Of a stretch of DNA of 64,000 bases, positions 1 to 36,100 are shown piece by piece. The DNA is from Danio rerio. Its lineage: Eukaryota; Chordata; Actinopteri; Cypriniformes; Danionidae. The stretch lies in assembly GCF_049306965.1 (NCBI RefSeq), contig NC_133186.1, positions 31,822,001 through 31,886,000 on the forward strand. The letters are read 5' to 3'. The stretch's first letter is position 1. Every line of letters starts with the position of its first letter. The notes under the pieces are model-generated. The model saw nothing but the letters and a program-made list of their open reading frames with translations, had not been told where the DNA came from and made no database searches. The translations under genes and the position numbers were made by a program.

Positions 1-316
1 GTTATGAAAAAAGACAGAGCAAGTGGACTGTGAAAGGCTCACAGTTGCCTCACATTCACCATGTCCTTGGAGACTTGCAGACATTGATCAAAGTGTCTGA
101 GCAAGTGCTAACAATGTCCCTGCTGAGAATAGTTGCTGGGCATCAAGACGCTTGTCCTGTCCTCCAGTCTGTCCCTGAGAGCCAGTGGACAAGGACAGGT
201 GTGAATCTCTGAGCGGGTCAAACACCTGAACTCCACTCACCTGATTTCAATTCAAATCAAGCTGAGAAACAGAATTGAAGTCTGAATGTAGTTTTTTACA
301 TTAATTTTTCTTCTAG

Positions 317-13050
<12,734 letters not shown>

Positions 13051-13052
13051 TC

Positions 13053-13234
13053 CTGTGTTTCTCAACCATATTGCTGGAGGACCACCAGCTCTGCACATTT
13101 TCCATTTCTCCTTAAGACACCTGATTTAGATCATCAGCAAAGACGGAAAGACCTGTAATAGGTTTGACAGAATAAGGACACATACACAACATGCAGTGTT
13201 GGTGGTCCTCCACGAATGAGATTGAGAAATACTG
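13053..13234. mobile_element. hAT-type MITE immediately after the gucy1b2 stop
   Basis: Ends CTGTGTTTCTCAACC and the reverse of GAGATTGAGAAATACTG are inverted relatives (two mismatches in the first eleven bases). Both sides carry CTTTAGTC (13045-13052 and 13235-13242), a perfect 8-bp target duplication. The TAG stop of gucy1b2 lies inside the left copy. Confidence 0.9.
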
Positions 13235-13864
13235 CTTTAGTCCAACGACGCTCATTTAAGGCAAGTTTCAAGAAGATTGAATTTCAAAAATACCATTTAA
13301 AAGTCCACAAATCAACATCTGTAACCTAAAACCAGCAGCACGACACACTCTGTAGTGTATAATGACTGTTTTCCCAGCTCAAAAAACAGTAGGGAATTTC
13401 AGCTTTGTGCATGCAGATTTGTCACGTGGGAAAGGCAAGTCTCTCCATGCTGAATCCCAGCGCCAGGCTTCATTTGCACCTGCTGGTCTCCTGCTGGTGA
13501 AGGCCGGCAGAAACACCAACCCCACTGAGAAAACTCATTTCCCTCTGGAGAAATTAAACACTTATTATGAACTGTTTTTGTGTGGAAATCTGATGGCAGA
13601 CACAGATGACCAGAGGTAGGCAAACATATGGTTGCTGTTCAGCGATCAAATGTTTGTTTGTGATCGTCTGCGCTCTGTTAGGTAACATGGGAACTAATTA
13701 TTCGATGTGATTCAAGACCATGCAATGTTTTTCTCTCAAAAACAAGGACTGCATGCAAATGTGCCGTGTGTTATTAATTTGCTTGCTGCTTCTGTGTTTG
13801 AAGGAAATGTGATTACAGAGGATTTCAAATTTTGAAAGAATGTTTAAGTCTGATTAATGAATAG

Positions 13865-13870
13865 AATAAA
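13865..13870 (+). terminator. Candidate polyadenylation signal for gucy1b2
   Basis: AATAAA stands 815 bases after the stop codon in an AT-rich stretch, with another A-rich candidate about 30 bases on. No other AATAAA was noticed between the stop and this site. The 3'UTR would include the whole MITE at 13053-13234. Confidence 0.4.
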
Positions 13871-14004
13871 TTTAAATTTCAGCGTACTTGTAATAACAAT
13901 AATAAAAATCTATTCTATGAAACACACCTGCTTGTAAATACCAATTATACGAATCCCTATTTGCTAAGAATTGATTAAAGTGAATTTTGCAATGTATACT
14001 ACCT

Positions 14005-14500
14005 GACAAAAGTCTTGTTGCCTATCCAAGTTTAGGAACAACTAATAACTTGAGTTCTAGGTCATCTGGTATTAGAATTGGCTTATATGAAAGGCAAAGC
14101 CTTTAGATTACGCTTATTTTACCAAAATTAAATATGATCATGCCTTTATTTTTTATTTGGGACAGTAAGGTCTGACTTTACTTTACAAAAAATTGTCACT
14201 AAACAGAAATAATGCACCGCGTAGTAGAATAAAAAGCTATGGTGCAGTGGAAAAAGAATAAATATTGTGTATGACCCCATGAACTTAGAGAACTGTATCC
14301 ATACACCTCTGCAATGACTCAAATAACTGATTAATAAAGTCATCTGGAATGGCAAAGAAAGTGTTCTTGCAGGACTCCCAGAGTTCATTAAGATTCTTTG
14401 AATTCATCATCAATGCCTCCTCCATCTTATCTCGGACATGCTCAATAATGTTCATACTGGTGACTGGGCAGGCCAATCTTACAAAAAAAAAAAAACTACC
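14005..14500 (-). mobile_element. Tc1/mariner-type element remnant with transposase tail
   Basis: The left end CCTGACAAAAGTCTTGTTGCC is the end of a known zebrafish Tc1/mariner group. On the minus strand 14498-14290 reads DWPAQSPVMNIIEHVRDKM, close to the DWPAQSPDLNIIENVWD end of Tc1-type transposases. It is broken and cannot encode an intact enzyme. Confidence 0.72.
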
Positions 14501-14547
14501 TTCTGCCACTTTTGCAAATGATCAAGTTGTCAACTACATACATACAT

Positions 14548-14692
<145 letters not shown>

Positions 14693-15651
14693 AAATACAA
14701 ACTGAATCATGATCAAAAAGTTGGCAACATATAAACTTGAAAAAAGTGAAAATTGTAAAATATAAAAATGTTCAAATAAAATGTTGCAATTTCCTTTTTA
14801 TTTATTTTTTCATGGCAGAAACTGGCTTCCAGAAATTCCTCTATGCAATTAATTAAGGCAAAAAAAACTTTTTTTGGTGTGAATAAATAAAGATTGCACA
14901 GACACTGTATGCCGAGTGAATAATAAAGCAAATAATCACAAACTACATTTGTATTATGAATTCCCTCTTTGCCTTTGAAAAGCTCCTGATTACAGAGCAT
15001 AATATATATATAAATTTTAAAAATCATACTTACAAAACCCACTTTGGACATAATCCCGCTATAGCTTTTTTAATAACTTTTTTCCAAACATTACAATAAT
15101 TAATAGATCAAATTCCTCCATGCGAAGAATTAATTAAGGCAAAAAAACAATTTTAGGGGGAAGGAGAAAACTCTAGTGATATACAAAAATAAATAAATGT
15201 ATTCTGCATCATGAACTAATGAACAACATTGCATGCTGAGTGAATAAAAAAAAAAAGAAAAAACATGTACGTTAATGTCAGCATGTAAGCACATCCCCTT
15301 GGCACAGTAACAAAAACCTCTCAGCAAGGTTCCCATTTAACAAAGGCATCTGCACGACACATTAGAAATCCAGTACAAACTCTTCACTGAAGGGATACGG
15401 CAATAATTATTTATCACAAAAAAAGGAAAAACATCTTAGCATCAAGGCAAACGAATATCTTAAAATACCTGGAAGAGTATAAACATTCAAATCCGACTAC
15501 TGTTTTTATAAAGTGCCACCAAATTCTTCTTCATCTTCATCATCATCAGGAAATACTATGTAAAATCTGTCTCTATAATGCTGCAATCTGTGACTGCACA
15601 GCAGTACGTGTTTCGCTTTTATTCCCCATCTCGTAAGTCGTCCTGCGTGGT

Positions 15652-25739
<10,088 letters not shown>

Positions 25740-26000
25740 TATTCTCCAAGCAGAAAACCAGGTGAAAACACCTTAAAGCAGCTTTAACGGCGCTCGCACC
25801 AGCCTGCTGCTTGTTTGCCCCCTTTACTGGCCAATTAGCATGCTAGCATCCTGCAGGCTAACTCAAAGATCCCCCAGCTACTCGGCATTGTGTCAAAAGA
25901 ACGGGTCTTAATGTAACGAGAAAACGATATAAGTTTTGACGGTCATTTCTGTGGCGACGAAGATCTGCGCATGCTGGCAGATGCAGCCGATGGCAGACGC
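25740..26000 (-). promoter_or_regulatory. plekha3: Presumed 5'UTR/promoter region of plekha3
   Basis: This is the 260 bases upstream of the plekha3 ATG. It is less AT-rich than the flanking introns and carries several short GC-rich clusters but no recognised TATA box. The placement is inferred only from position upstream of exon 1. A LINE-like fragment begins at about 26105, so the usable promoter is probably short. Confidence 0.35.
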
Positions 26001-26104
26001 AGACAGACGGAGAGAGATTAGGGATGAGATCACTGTTTACAGCCTCAACCGGAAGAGGCGTTTACGTGGAGATTCTTCGCTGTGTAGCTGCTCCACTAGA
26101 CATC

Positions 26105-26352
26105 GGTACGTTTGTTTTTTTTGACTGTCCAATTTCCAAGCAATTTTGGTCACTGCTTGGGACTACTATATTTGATTCTGCCAATACAATCCTTTTTTTA
26201 AACCATAATAACCCAAAAGATAAACCCCTGGAATATTTTTTTTCTAATTTATATAGCAAACTTTTCATTCACAAACAGAAATTCACAAATAACTACCCAT
26301 CCTTTACTCATTCTAAAATAGAATTTAACTCACTCCTAAAATTACGCCATCT
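26105..26352 (+). mobile_element. L1-like LINE fragment, reverse transcriptase tail
   Basis: The plus strand (frame of 26024) reads FFDCPISKQFWSLLG and later LFIHKQKFTNNYPSF. This fits the zinc-binding C-terminal part of L1-type LINE ORF2 in fish (pattern C-x3-KxFW, then HKxKF). It is truncated at both ends and adjoins an antisense SINE. Confidence 0.65.
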
Positions 26353-26635
26353 TCATTCATTTTTTTTTTCGGCTTAGTACCTTTATTAATCTGGGGTTGC
26401 CACAGTGGAATGAACCGCCAACTCATCCAGCATATTTTTTACCCAGCGGATGCCCTTCCAGCCACAACCCAACTCCTGGAAACACCACTAATTCACCTAT
26501 AGCACATATCTGTGCATGACTGTGGGGGAAACCGAAGGAAACCCACACCAACATGGGGAGAACATGCAAACTCCACACAGAAATGCCAACTGACCCAGCT
26601 GGGGCTCGAACTAGCGACCCTCTTGCTGTAAGGTT
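26353..26635 (-). mobile_element. DANA-type SINE, antisense
   Basis: GGCTTAGTACCTTTATTAAT, GCCACAGTGGAATGAACCGCC and AACATGCAAACTCCACACAG blocks end in the tRNA-like head at GGGGCTCGAACTAGCGACC. Confidence 0.85.
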
Positions 26636-26929
26636 CCTAAAATATTATATAGATGTAAAGTGCCGGATTTAACAAATAAGCAAGATAAGCAGCCGGTTAG
26701 CGCCCCAGGAAATCTGAGGGCCACCAAATAAATACCTAGAATAAAATGATACTACAAAATTTCTATAACAGTTAATTTATTGTTTAGATGTGAATTCAAC
26801 TTAAGAAAACAAATAGTTTCAAAAGTTTTACAAGATGCTTTACATGTTATTATTTTGCATAAAGATCAAATTTAGAAAATGAGATCGAATAAGAAAAAAA
26901 CAGCAAAATAATAATAATAAATGGATGTA

Positions 26930-27300
26930 CAGGGCGAAGCAGTGGTGCAGTAGTGCTGTCACCTCACAGCAAGAAGGTCGCTGGGTCGCTGGTTTGAGCC
27001 TCGGCTCAGTTGGCGTTTCTGTGTGGAGTTTGCATGTTCTCCCTGCATTCGCGTGGGTTTCCTCCGGGTGCTTCGGTTTCCCCCACAGTCCAAAGACATG
27101 CGATACAGGTGAATTGGATGGGCTAAATTGTCCATAGGGTATGAGTGTGTGTGTAAATGTGTGTGTGTGGATGTTTCCCAGAGATGGGTTGCAGCTGGAA
27201 GGGCATCAGCTGCGTAAAAACTTGCTGGATAAGTTGGCGGTTCATTCTGCTGTGGCGACCCCGGATTAATAAAGGAATTAAGCCAACAAGAAAATGTAGA
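26930..27300 (+). mobile_element. DANA-type SINE, near full length
   Basis: Head with TGGTTTGAGCC B box, then GGAGTTTGCATGTTCTCCC, GGGTTGCAGCTGGAAGGGC, GGATAAGTTGGCGGTTCATT and GGCGACCCCGGATTAATAAA. Confidence 0.9.
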
Positions 27301-27309
27301 TGAATTAAT

Positions 27310-27665
27310 GTACAAAAGGGCTGCAAGATCGCCTCACATCAAGAAGGTCTCTGGTTTGAGCCTCAGCTGGGTCAATTGGCGTTTCTGTGTGGAGTTTGCA
27401 TGTTCTTCCCATGTTGGCGTGGGTTTCCTCCGGGTGTTCAGATTTCCCTCACAGTCCAAAGACATGAGGTATATGAATTGAGTGAGCTAAATTGTCCATA
27501 GTGTATGAGTGTGAATGAGTGTGTATAGATGTTTCCCAGTTATGGGTTGCAGCTGGAAGGGCATCCGTGGCGTAAAACATATGCTAGATAAGTTGGCAGT
27601 TCATTACGCTGTGGTGACCCCAAATTAATAAAGGGTCTAAGCCGAAAAGAAAATTTATGAATGAA
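27310..27665 (+). mobile_element. DANA-type SINE, directly following the previous copy
   Basis: Same order of blocks and same strand as 26930-27300, only about 10 bases apart, with 5' truncation (begins near CAAGATCGCCTCACATCAAG). Confidence 0.88.
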
Positions 27666-28219
27666 TGTACAAAAAGTGCATTTTAGAATGTTTGGGCCCC
27701 TTGGCTGGAATTGCTTAAGTCCCCTAAACCACTAAATCCGCCCCAGCAGATGTATTTAAAAGAATATCCTGGATTTAATTTTTTTCCCTGAGGGTTATTT
27801 GTTTAAGTGTCCTTGTAATTTCATTTGTTTATTTTGTTTAATTTAGTCATTTTAGTATAACAATTATTATTAATACTATTATTAGCAATAATAATATAAT
27901 AATTATTATTATTTTAATTTTTCCCTTTCTGTCTTCTGATGTTATTTATATGTGTACGTGATTATTTTCTTATGGCTATATATACTATTGACCTTTTTTA
28001 AGATCTGTCTGTAATTTCCTGGACTTTGTTCTGAAGTTCTTGTATTGTCAGTTCAAGCAATAATAAAAAAAAAATAATAATAACAGTTCCACCGTAACAA
28101 GAAAAGCACACGTGACTACAAAGTACATACATACTGATTATAGAAAATCATTTGGGACCTTTAAATTTTTAGGGAATTATGGTGTTATAACTTATTTTAC
28201 ACTTAGCTGATTATTATTA

Positions 28220-28284
<65 letters not shown>

Positions 28285-28866
28285 ATGGATGTTTTCATAA
28301 ATTATGTTTGTACAATAGTTTTTTATTATTTGCTTAAAATAATGTAATACATACTCTTATAAATCTTTCAATTATTATTTTATTATAACTCATATCTAAT
28401 TTAAAAATTAAAACATATTTTCTAGACATGTGTTTAATTTAAATGCTAACATTATTTTTATTATACAAAGGTTTGATTACGTCATTTTAAATTAAACGTT
28501 AAATAAAAACACTTTCATGCAGTCAAATACTTAGAAAAAAAATGACAATTGATTAAAAATGTTTTTTTTTTGATCAGGGTTGTTTCTAATTTTATCTCTT
28601 TATATAATATATACAACAAAAATTAATATTTAAAAACTACTTTAAAATGATTTCATTTGTTAACAAAAGTGGAAATTTATTCTACTGCATTTACAATTTT
28701 AAGCCACGTTTAGTTTACAGTTAAATTTTACGTACGTTAACAATGCAACAATTAATTAGGTAACAATTAATAAATGTGGGGCAAGATTACATGATTCACT
28801 GTACACTACTAACAAGAAAATGTAGCCAATTGAATGAGCGGATTAGTAACACGTGACACTTCAACG
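27666..28866. other. Intergenic, plekha3-rpgr
   Basis: AT-rich interval with an (ATT)n array (28207-28282) and no recognised gene or element. It separates the two divergently transcribed genes and leads into the rpgr promoter. Confidence 0.5.
28207..28282. repeat. (ATT)n microsatellite
   Basis: About 25 ATT units, with one interruption (ATC) near the start. Confidence 0.97.
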
Positions 28867-28889
28867 CGGAAGAAAATCTAGAGCGGAAG
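28867..28889 (+). promoter_or_regulatory. rpgr: Two ETS-type CGGAAG motifs upstream of rpgr
   Basis: CGGAAG occurs at 28867-28872 and again at 28884-28889, same strand, 75-97 bases before the rpgr start codon, with no TATA box near. Paired ETS sites close to the start are common in TATA-less housekeeping promoters. Their use here is inference. Confidence 0.4.
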
Positions 28890-28963
28890 GTTTCTAACAT
28901 ACCCAAAACTTCTTGGTCACACTTCCAAGAACCCAGCGTAAATAAGCAGATTAGTCTGCAGAG

Positions 28964-30086
28964 ATGGCTGGAGAAACAGAAGATGAAATCCCCGGTAATT
29001 TACCATGTGCTTCATTAATGATCGATGTAAACAGTTGTGTTGTTGTTGCTTGCTACGAGTGTCTCTTTATCTGTTTATAATTAGCCGTCAAGCTATAACG
29101 GTGCTACACAGCGAGGAGCATATGTTAGGATGTAAACATTGGTTAACTGCGTTCATATCATAAAAATATTGTCATTTATATGATTTAAAAGTTTTAATTG
29201 CAGCTTGTGTGTTGTATTTTGTCGCCGAACACTCTGTCCCGCTTTATTCCATTGACGCTTGTGGCTACCTGTCGTCAAGGCAACCACACCATGTGGTCAC
29301 GCCTCTGGTTTACTGTATAATATTTTATAAACAATTAATTTGAGCTATCTGATTATGCATATGTACGGTAACGTCAGCTTAATATTGTACTAATTATTAT
29401 TCATTTACAACATAGCATAACATTGCATTGTCATAGCTTTTTTGACAATCACAAACCTGAATAACATTCTCTGTTGCTCTGTATTTCTGTTTTTGTTTTA
29501 GAGTCCGGAGCTGTCTTCACTTTTGGAAAGAGTAAATTTGCAGACAACGCCCCTAGTAAATTCTGGTTAAAAAATGATGTACCTTTGCGAATTTCCTGTG
29601 GAGATGAGCACACAGCACTAGTCACAGGTATGGTTTATGATTTTACTGGTGAATATTTTGTCTTGGTGCATAATTTTACTGTATGTGTTTATCTTGTCAC
29701 TATCCCTGTTGTGTTTTTTTTTAGAGAATGGGAAGCTGTTTATGTTTGGCAGCAATAACTGGGGACAGCTGGGCCTCGGAACAAAGACCACTGTGAATAA
29801 ACCCACTTGTGTAAAAGGTACAACACTACATGACAGACTGTCAAAGTGAGAGCACTGAGTGTTCCCTGCCTTTCACAGCTGATAAATGACAGCTAATACC
29901 ATTGACAATGCTGTGACAAAAAGGAGGTCTTTTTTAAGGTTGCTGTTAATCCCAGTGTGGAGTGGTCCATAATCTGCATTAATCTGGTTAGAGCAGGGGA
30001 AGTAGTGTGTGTGCCTTTAGAATACAATATTTCAGCATTTTTACAAATAAGATTGTTAAATATAAAAACAAATTTAAATAAGTATA

Positions 30087-30154
<68 letters not shown>

Positions 30155-33100
30155 TAAATAAATAATATTTGACTAGATATCTTTCAAGACACTTTTATAC
30201 AGCTTAAAGTGACATTCAAAGGCTTAACTAGGTAATTAGTTTAACTAGGCATTCAGGATAATTTGGCAAGTTATTACATATTGATGGTTTGTTCTGTAGA
30301 TTATCAGAAAAATATATAGCTTAAAGGGCCATGAAACCCCCTCGTTTCAGCAGTGTGTTTTCACACCTCTACTTTGGAAAAAGTCAGAAAAGTGGGCGTG
30401 TCCAGCTCTGTTTAGGGGGGAGTGTCGGAGGAAGAAAAGAGGCTTGGTATGGGAGTGTCTATTTGGGCGCGCTAAATTTCAGAGTCAAAACACACACCCA
30501 AAGCGGACAATGTGACTGTGTTTACATGGACATCTGTAGTCTAATTATTTGCCAAATTATTAAATGGTGGACTTTAACTGCAGTTTGGCTCTTTCATTCA
30601 GGGAATTCATTAATGTCCCTCCCGACAAACGTGATATTTGATTCGAGGCGCTGCTCTAAGCCTGTATTTTTCATGCAATGTTTGATACCGCACAGCGAAT
30701 GAGAGAAAAAAAAACTCAGCATTTCCCGGAAACTTAGATACACACGGCAGGTAGCGTCAGAAAGCCGCGTGTGTTATTCCGGTCACAAAATCCAACACGA
30801 GGTTATAGTTTGGTTGTAACTGTTAGTGCTAACTATTGCACTCGGTGCAATAGTTTGTTTGATACGAATAAAATACGAACTGAATAAACAAAGAGCACTG
30901 GTCGCTCACTTACCAAATCTGTAGAGACAGGACAATCACCAGCAACTAGAGCCACGTCTTTATTTAGAGGAGACTACAAGCGAATCTGGATCTCAGCGTT
31001 TGCAGATGAGAACAGCTCTCAGGTAAACAATAATCCTACTTAGACACGTAAGTTATTGTTGTCGCGCGTCGCGCACACTGTTAATCCACGCGTGAGTCTG
31101 CGCTCTTACAGAGAGAAAATGAAAACGAAACTTAACTGCAGCAAACTATAAAAGCAACACTTCACGCTTGTTTTGCCAACACAACGTGCCGTCTACACTC
31201 TGACAGTAATGAATATTAATGAAGTTGCACAATAGAGCGCGCTGATTGGTTTGAACCAAGCTTTACTCATGCATTAATGCAGCACACTGTAAGACGTAAT
31301 AAGACACACTCTGGCACAGACGTTCAGTCTGCACGCTGGAATACAATGCTATTATGTCATGACCGTGACGCAGCTTCAAAAATTTGTTTCAAACCGAAAG
31401 TACGAATTTGCTTGAAATAACGTAAAAACAACCAATTTACACTTTTTAGTGAAATATAGGTGTCCTAATAGTGTTTTTAGCAGTGTGGGACACATATACG
31501 ACTGTCAACAGCTCAAAAAATGTTTTTTGATGTTTCGTGACCCTTTTAAGGGGCTAATATTTTGTCCTAAAAATGGTGATAAAAAAATTTAAAACTGCTT
31601 TTATTCTAGCCGAAATGAAACAAATAAGACTTTCTCCAGAAGAAAAAACATTATCAGACAAACTGTGAAAATTTCCTTGCTCTGTTAAACATAATTTGGA
31701 AAATATTAAAAAAGAAAAGAAAATCAAAAGGGGGCTAATAATTCTGACTTCAACTGTATATTAACTGTTATATATTAACGGTGACCATTTACACATACTT
31801 GGTTCATCTAGCTAGATTAGCCTTCAGTACAGCTTTAATATTTAGTGGTATAAATTCATTAGAGAACATATTCCTGTGGAAAAAATAATTTATTTTTATT
31901 ACTTCTGTGTCTTTATTTTTTTATTAGAAAATTTTTAGACTAACAACAGAATAATCAATCTTTTTCTTTTGTATAATAGCACATATTGACCAGAAACACT
32001 TCCTGTTTTTTTACTGTGCTGCATACTTTTTAGAAGGAACTGCTGACAAGTGGGAAACAGCAGAAAAAGAAAAAAAATTTGTGTGGGGGCCCTTGTTCCA
32101 GAGTGCTGTTTAATACAATGTCTAGACATGTCACAAGGAGCGTGATGCTTATAGAAGTTATGAAATATATTAAAGATGCACGTAATTGTTCAGTTCTGGT
32201 ATGCAGTGAAGGGTTGCAGAAAGAGGAAGTATGTCTGAGGTACAAAAGCCAAAGGATTGCAGAATGACTGATAAGTGACGTTACACCTAACTCCACCTGT
32301 TAATATCAGATGTGGATATATGCTGGAGTCAGGAAATGTATTTTAGTTGCGAACCTCTTGAATGTAATTCTTGTAATGCAATGGGGTAACATAACCCAGA
32401 GTTCTGTAATCAAATTATTCATTTGTATCTAATAAATTACTAATATTTTTGGCATTGAAGAATACCCTCTCCAGACCTTTTCTTATTAAACACGCATCGA
32501 ATTGGCTTGATATTCCAGCATTCCTCAGATTTTGGTCCATATTGACATGATAGCATGGAAAATGAACAAATGTAAATTTTCAGCTGATAGAAGTGTCACT
32601 GAAGTGCATTTCTGCTGCTGTAGCTCATCTGCTTTAAGGTTTGATGTGTTAAAAATTCAGTGATGCTGTTATGAAGAATTTGGTTTAATCAGGTGGTTAT
32701 TTTTGCTACTGTTGCCTTTTAATCAGTTAGAATGGGTCTGGTTGGTTTCCTATCACCACTGGTCTCAACAACATATTTTCACACGGGCCTGGTGCCCAAC
32801 GAATATTTCAACTTTTTCAGATCATTTTTTGTAAACCTCTTGTGTATTAATTCAGTCCATCAGCAGTTTATAAAATTCTCATGATCTCAGCACCAGAAAC
32901 TATTCCATGTTCAAAGCTATTTAAATCATCTATATTGCTCATTCTTGTGCTTGTTTTGAACTTCAGAACAGATCATCTTGACAATATGTACATGCCTAAA
33001 TGCATTGAGATACTTTTAATTTGCTGAATAGATATTTGTGTTAAATAGCTATATATATTTGGTGGTTGTATAAGTTAAATAGCTAGAATAAACTGTAATA

Positions 33101-36100
33101 ATAATGTTTCTGATATTCAATAATCATATGAATATGATATATAATTCATATCAATATGGTTCAATAATCATATTTGCTTTCTTTAAGCTCTGAAGTCAGA
33201 GAGGGTGAAGCTCACAGCCTGTGGAAGAACTCACACACTTGTTTTTACATGTAAGTTTCTAAAGATATAAAAGTTTTTTTTTTTTTTTTTACTAAATCTG
33301 ACCTGCTTTTTGTGAATGTACATAATTCTTGTTTAGTCGAGAAGCCAGAAGTTGACATGCCACAGCAAACCACTGAAACTAACAGAACAATGTTTTGAAA
33401 GAGCCAAAGGGCAACATAGGGGAACTTTCTGGAATTTTATCATTTTCACAGCACATTAAACTGTAGTATGAGAATGTTTACCATTAAAAAAAATAAACAT
33501 TGTTTTTAAATCGAAATGGCAATTAGTTTAGGGTTAGAAAGACATATTGGTATTTTAAAAATTCTGACTGTTTATATGATCAAAACTAAAGTAAAAAGTG
33601 AGAGTTTTCCATTTTAATTAATTTAAAAAAAATAAACCTATTCCTGTTATGCAAAGCTGAATTTTCAGCATCATTACTCAAGTCTTTAGTGTCACATGAT
33701 CCTTCAAAAAAATTATTCTGACTCATTTGTTGATGGCTCATTTGTTGCTTAGAAAACATAGGTTATCATTATTCTTGCTATGCTGCTTAATAGGGTTGCA
33801 GTATATATCGTTTCAGCATTGATATCGCAGTGTGATCATTCGCAATAGTCACATAGTAGGATTTGCAATACTGAGTCTGTATTCTAATTTATCATTTACA
33901 TGTTTTTAAGGCCTGGGTAACGTTAGTGACTTTAATAAAGATTATTTTTATTGAATTATGTACATTTTTATTATACAGTTACTGAACCTGAATACTGTTA
34001 AACACGGAAAATGCAAAAGCACTGTTTATTTTATTTGTAACTTTTTATTTATGTATTAATTTGTTAATTGAAAAGATTTAATGCAGATGCTCTCCCTTAC
34101 AGAATCATCCCAATCAATCTAAAATTATATATATATTTTTCTTAATCAATAAATTTAAGTCATCTGTTAAAATTGTATTTATATCGCAATATATATATAT
34201 AACAAAATATTCTGCTACATTTTTCCAATATTGTGTGGCACTACTACTTAATATTTATAGTCTGAAAGAATACCATATTTTTTTATCATTTATTTTATTT
34301 ATTTTTAAACATGATCCCAAATTTATATTATTTTTGAAAGTGCTATATCAGCAGCAACATTATAGCGCTAGCCTCAAGTAAATGACTTGTTTTCCTGACT
34401 GAGCAGCTCGTGGTAACCTGTATGCCTGTGGAGGGAATAATGAAGGACAGCTCGGCCTTGGCGACTGTAATGACAGAACATCCTTTCACCTGGTCGAATT
34501 CTTCAACAAACAAGGACCAATCAAAATGCTCGCTGCTGGTTCCAATACATCTGCTGCCTTGACACGTAAGACTTCTGTTTTAGCTGCAAAACAACAACAG
34601 TGTTTTTGCTCACATAGGACATACTGTACATAACATATTATAACAGTATTGAACAACATTTCTGTCTGATCATAGAGGACGGTAGGCTCTACATGTGGGG
34701 TGATAACTCTGAGGGCCAGATTGGATTGGGAAAAGAAAGTAATGCACTGACTCCTCAGGAGGTTTCTGTGGGGAAACGAGTCTTCTGGGTGTCCTGTGGA
34801 TATTATCATTCTGCCTTTGTTACCGGTATGTACAGCATTGACATTATGGCCAGAAACAAAATAAAAAAGTAACCTTTCAAGGGTAAATACATGTTAAACG
34901 CTATACTTAAAGAAATAAATTTCTCAAAAATTAAAAGGTACCACTTTAAAATAAGGGTTAATTGGTTAATGTATTTCAACAAACAATTAGTAATACATTT
35001 ATTATGGTATTTATTCATCTTTTTTATCGTTAGTTAACATTATTTATGTTAAATAATGTTAGTTCATGTTAAGTTATTGTGCAATAATTAAAGTTAACAA
35101 GCAAAACTTTGGATTTTAATTATGCATTAGTCAATGTTGTACTATGATTAATAAATTTACAAGATTATTCATACTTAGTTAATGTTATTAAATACAATAA
35201 CTACTGGACTATTATTTTAAAGTGTTAAAAATAAAAATTCTGTCATTTACTCATCCTTTACTTGTTTCAGACCTGTATAAATTTCCTTCTGTTAAAAGCG
35301 AAAGAAGTTATTTTAAAGAAAGCTGGTAACCTATAACCATTGACTTCCATAATAATTGTTTTTCCTACTATCAAAGTCAATGGTTACAGGTTTTTAGCTT
35401 TCTTTTAGATATCTGCTTTTGTGTTTAACAGAATAAAGAAACTCATAAAGGATTGAAACAACTTGAGAGTGAGTTTACAGTAAGTAAATTTTCATTTTTG
35501 GGTGAACTATCTCGTTAGAATCTACATGTTGTATTTATCCTAGCATATTGTATTATATTTATAAGATTAAATCGTTGCTGTACTATTTCCAAATAAAGTT
35601 TGAGGACAGTGTGAATTAAAGAATTGATAATTTTATTATTAAAGCAAGCCTTAAAAGTGATCAAAAATGACAATAAAGATGATTGCAATGCTCCTAAAAA
35701 AATTTAATTTCTGTTTTTTTAATTTAAATTAATCCATCAATTCTAAATAAATGGAGAATAAACGCTACTGTTTGCAACACTGATCATTTTATTGAAAAAT
35801 GTAATAATAAAAGTAATAATCCTTGCTCAGCATCAAATTGTCACAATATAAAAATATCTGAATTAATATGTGACACTAATTAATTATAACTGGTTAAAAA
35901 TTAGCTTTGCTAATATTGGAATAAATTACATTTTAAAATAGATTTAAATATAATAGTCAACATTTTAGGTGGATCAAAAATTGTGTTATTTTATACTTAA
36001 TACATAATTAATTGATTAAATTAGCAAATGTTTATATTGTAAAAATGTTGGTATTGGTCAGCACACATACTGGTTTTAGGAAAACTTCAAATCCACTTCA

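Noticed and set aside
30-212. Possible missing 5' exon of gucy1b2 in the first 300 bases
   Set aside because: The translation does not resemble the N-terminus of H-NOX proteins and has no suitable donor; the first exon or exons are likely left of the window.
30331-30702. 123-codon frame in rpgr intron 3
   Set aside because: Lies wholly in the TTAA-flanked repeat element and resembles no known protein.
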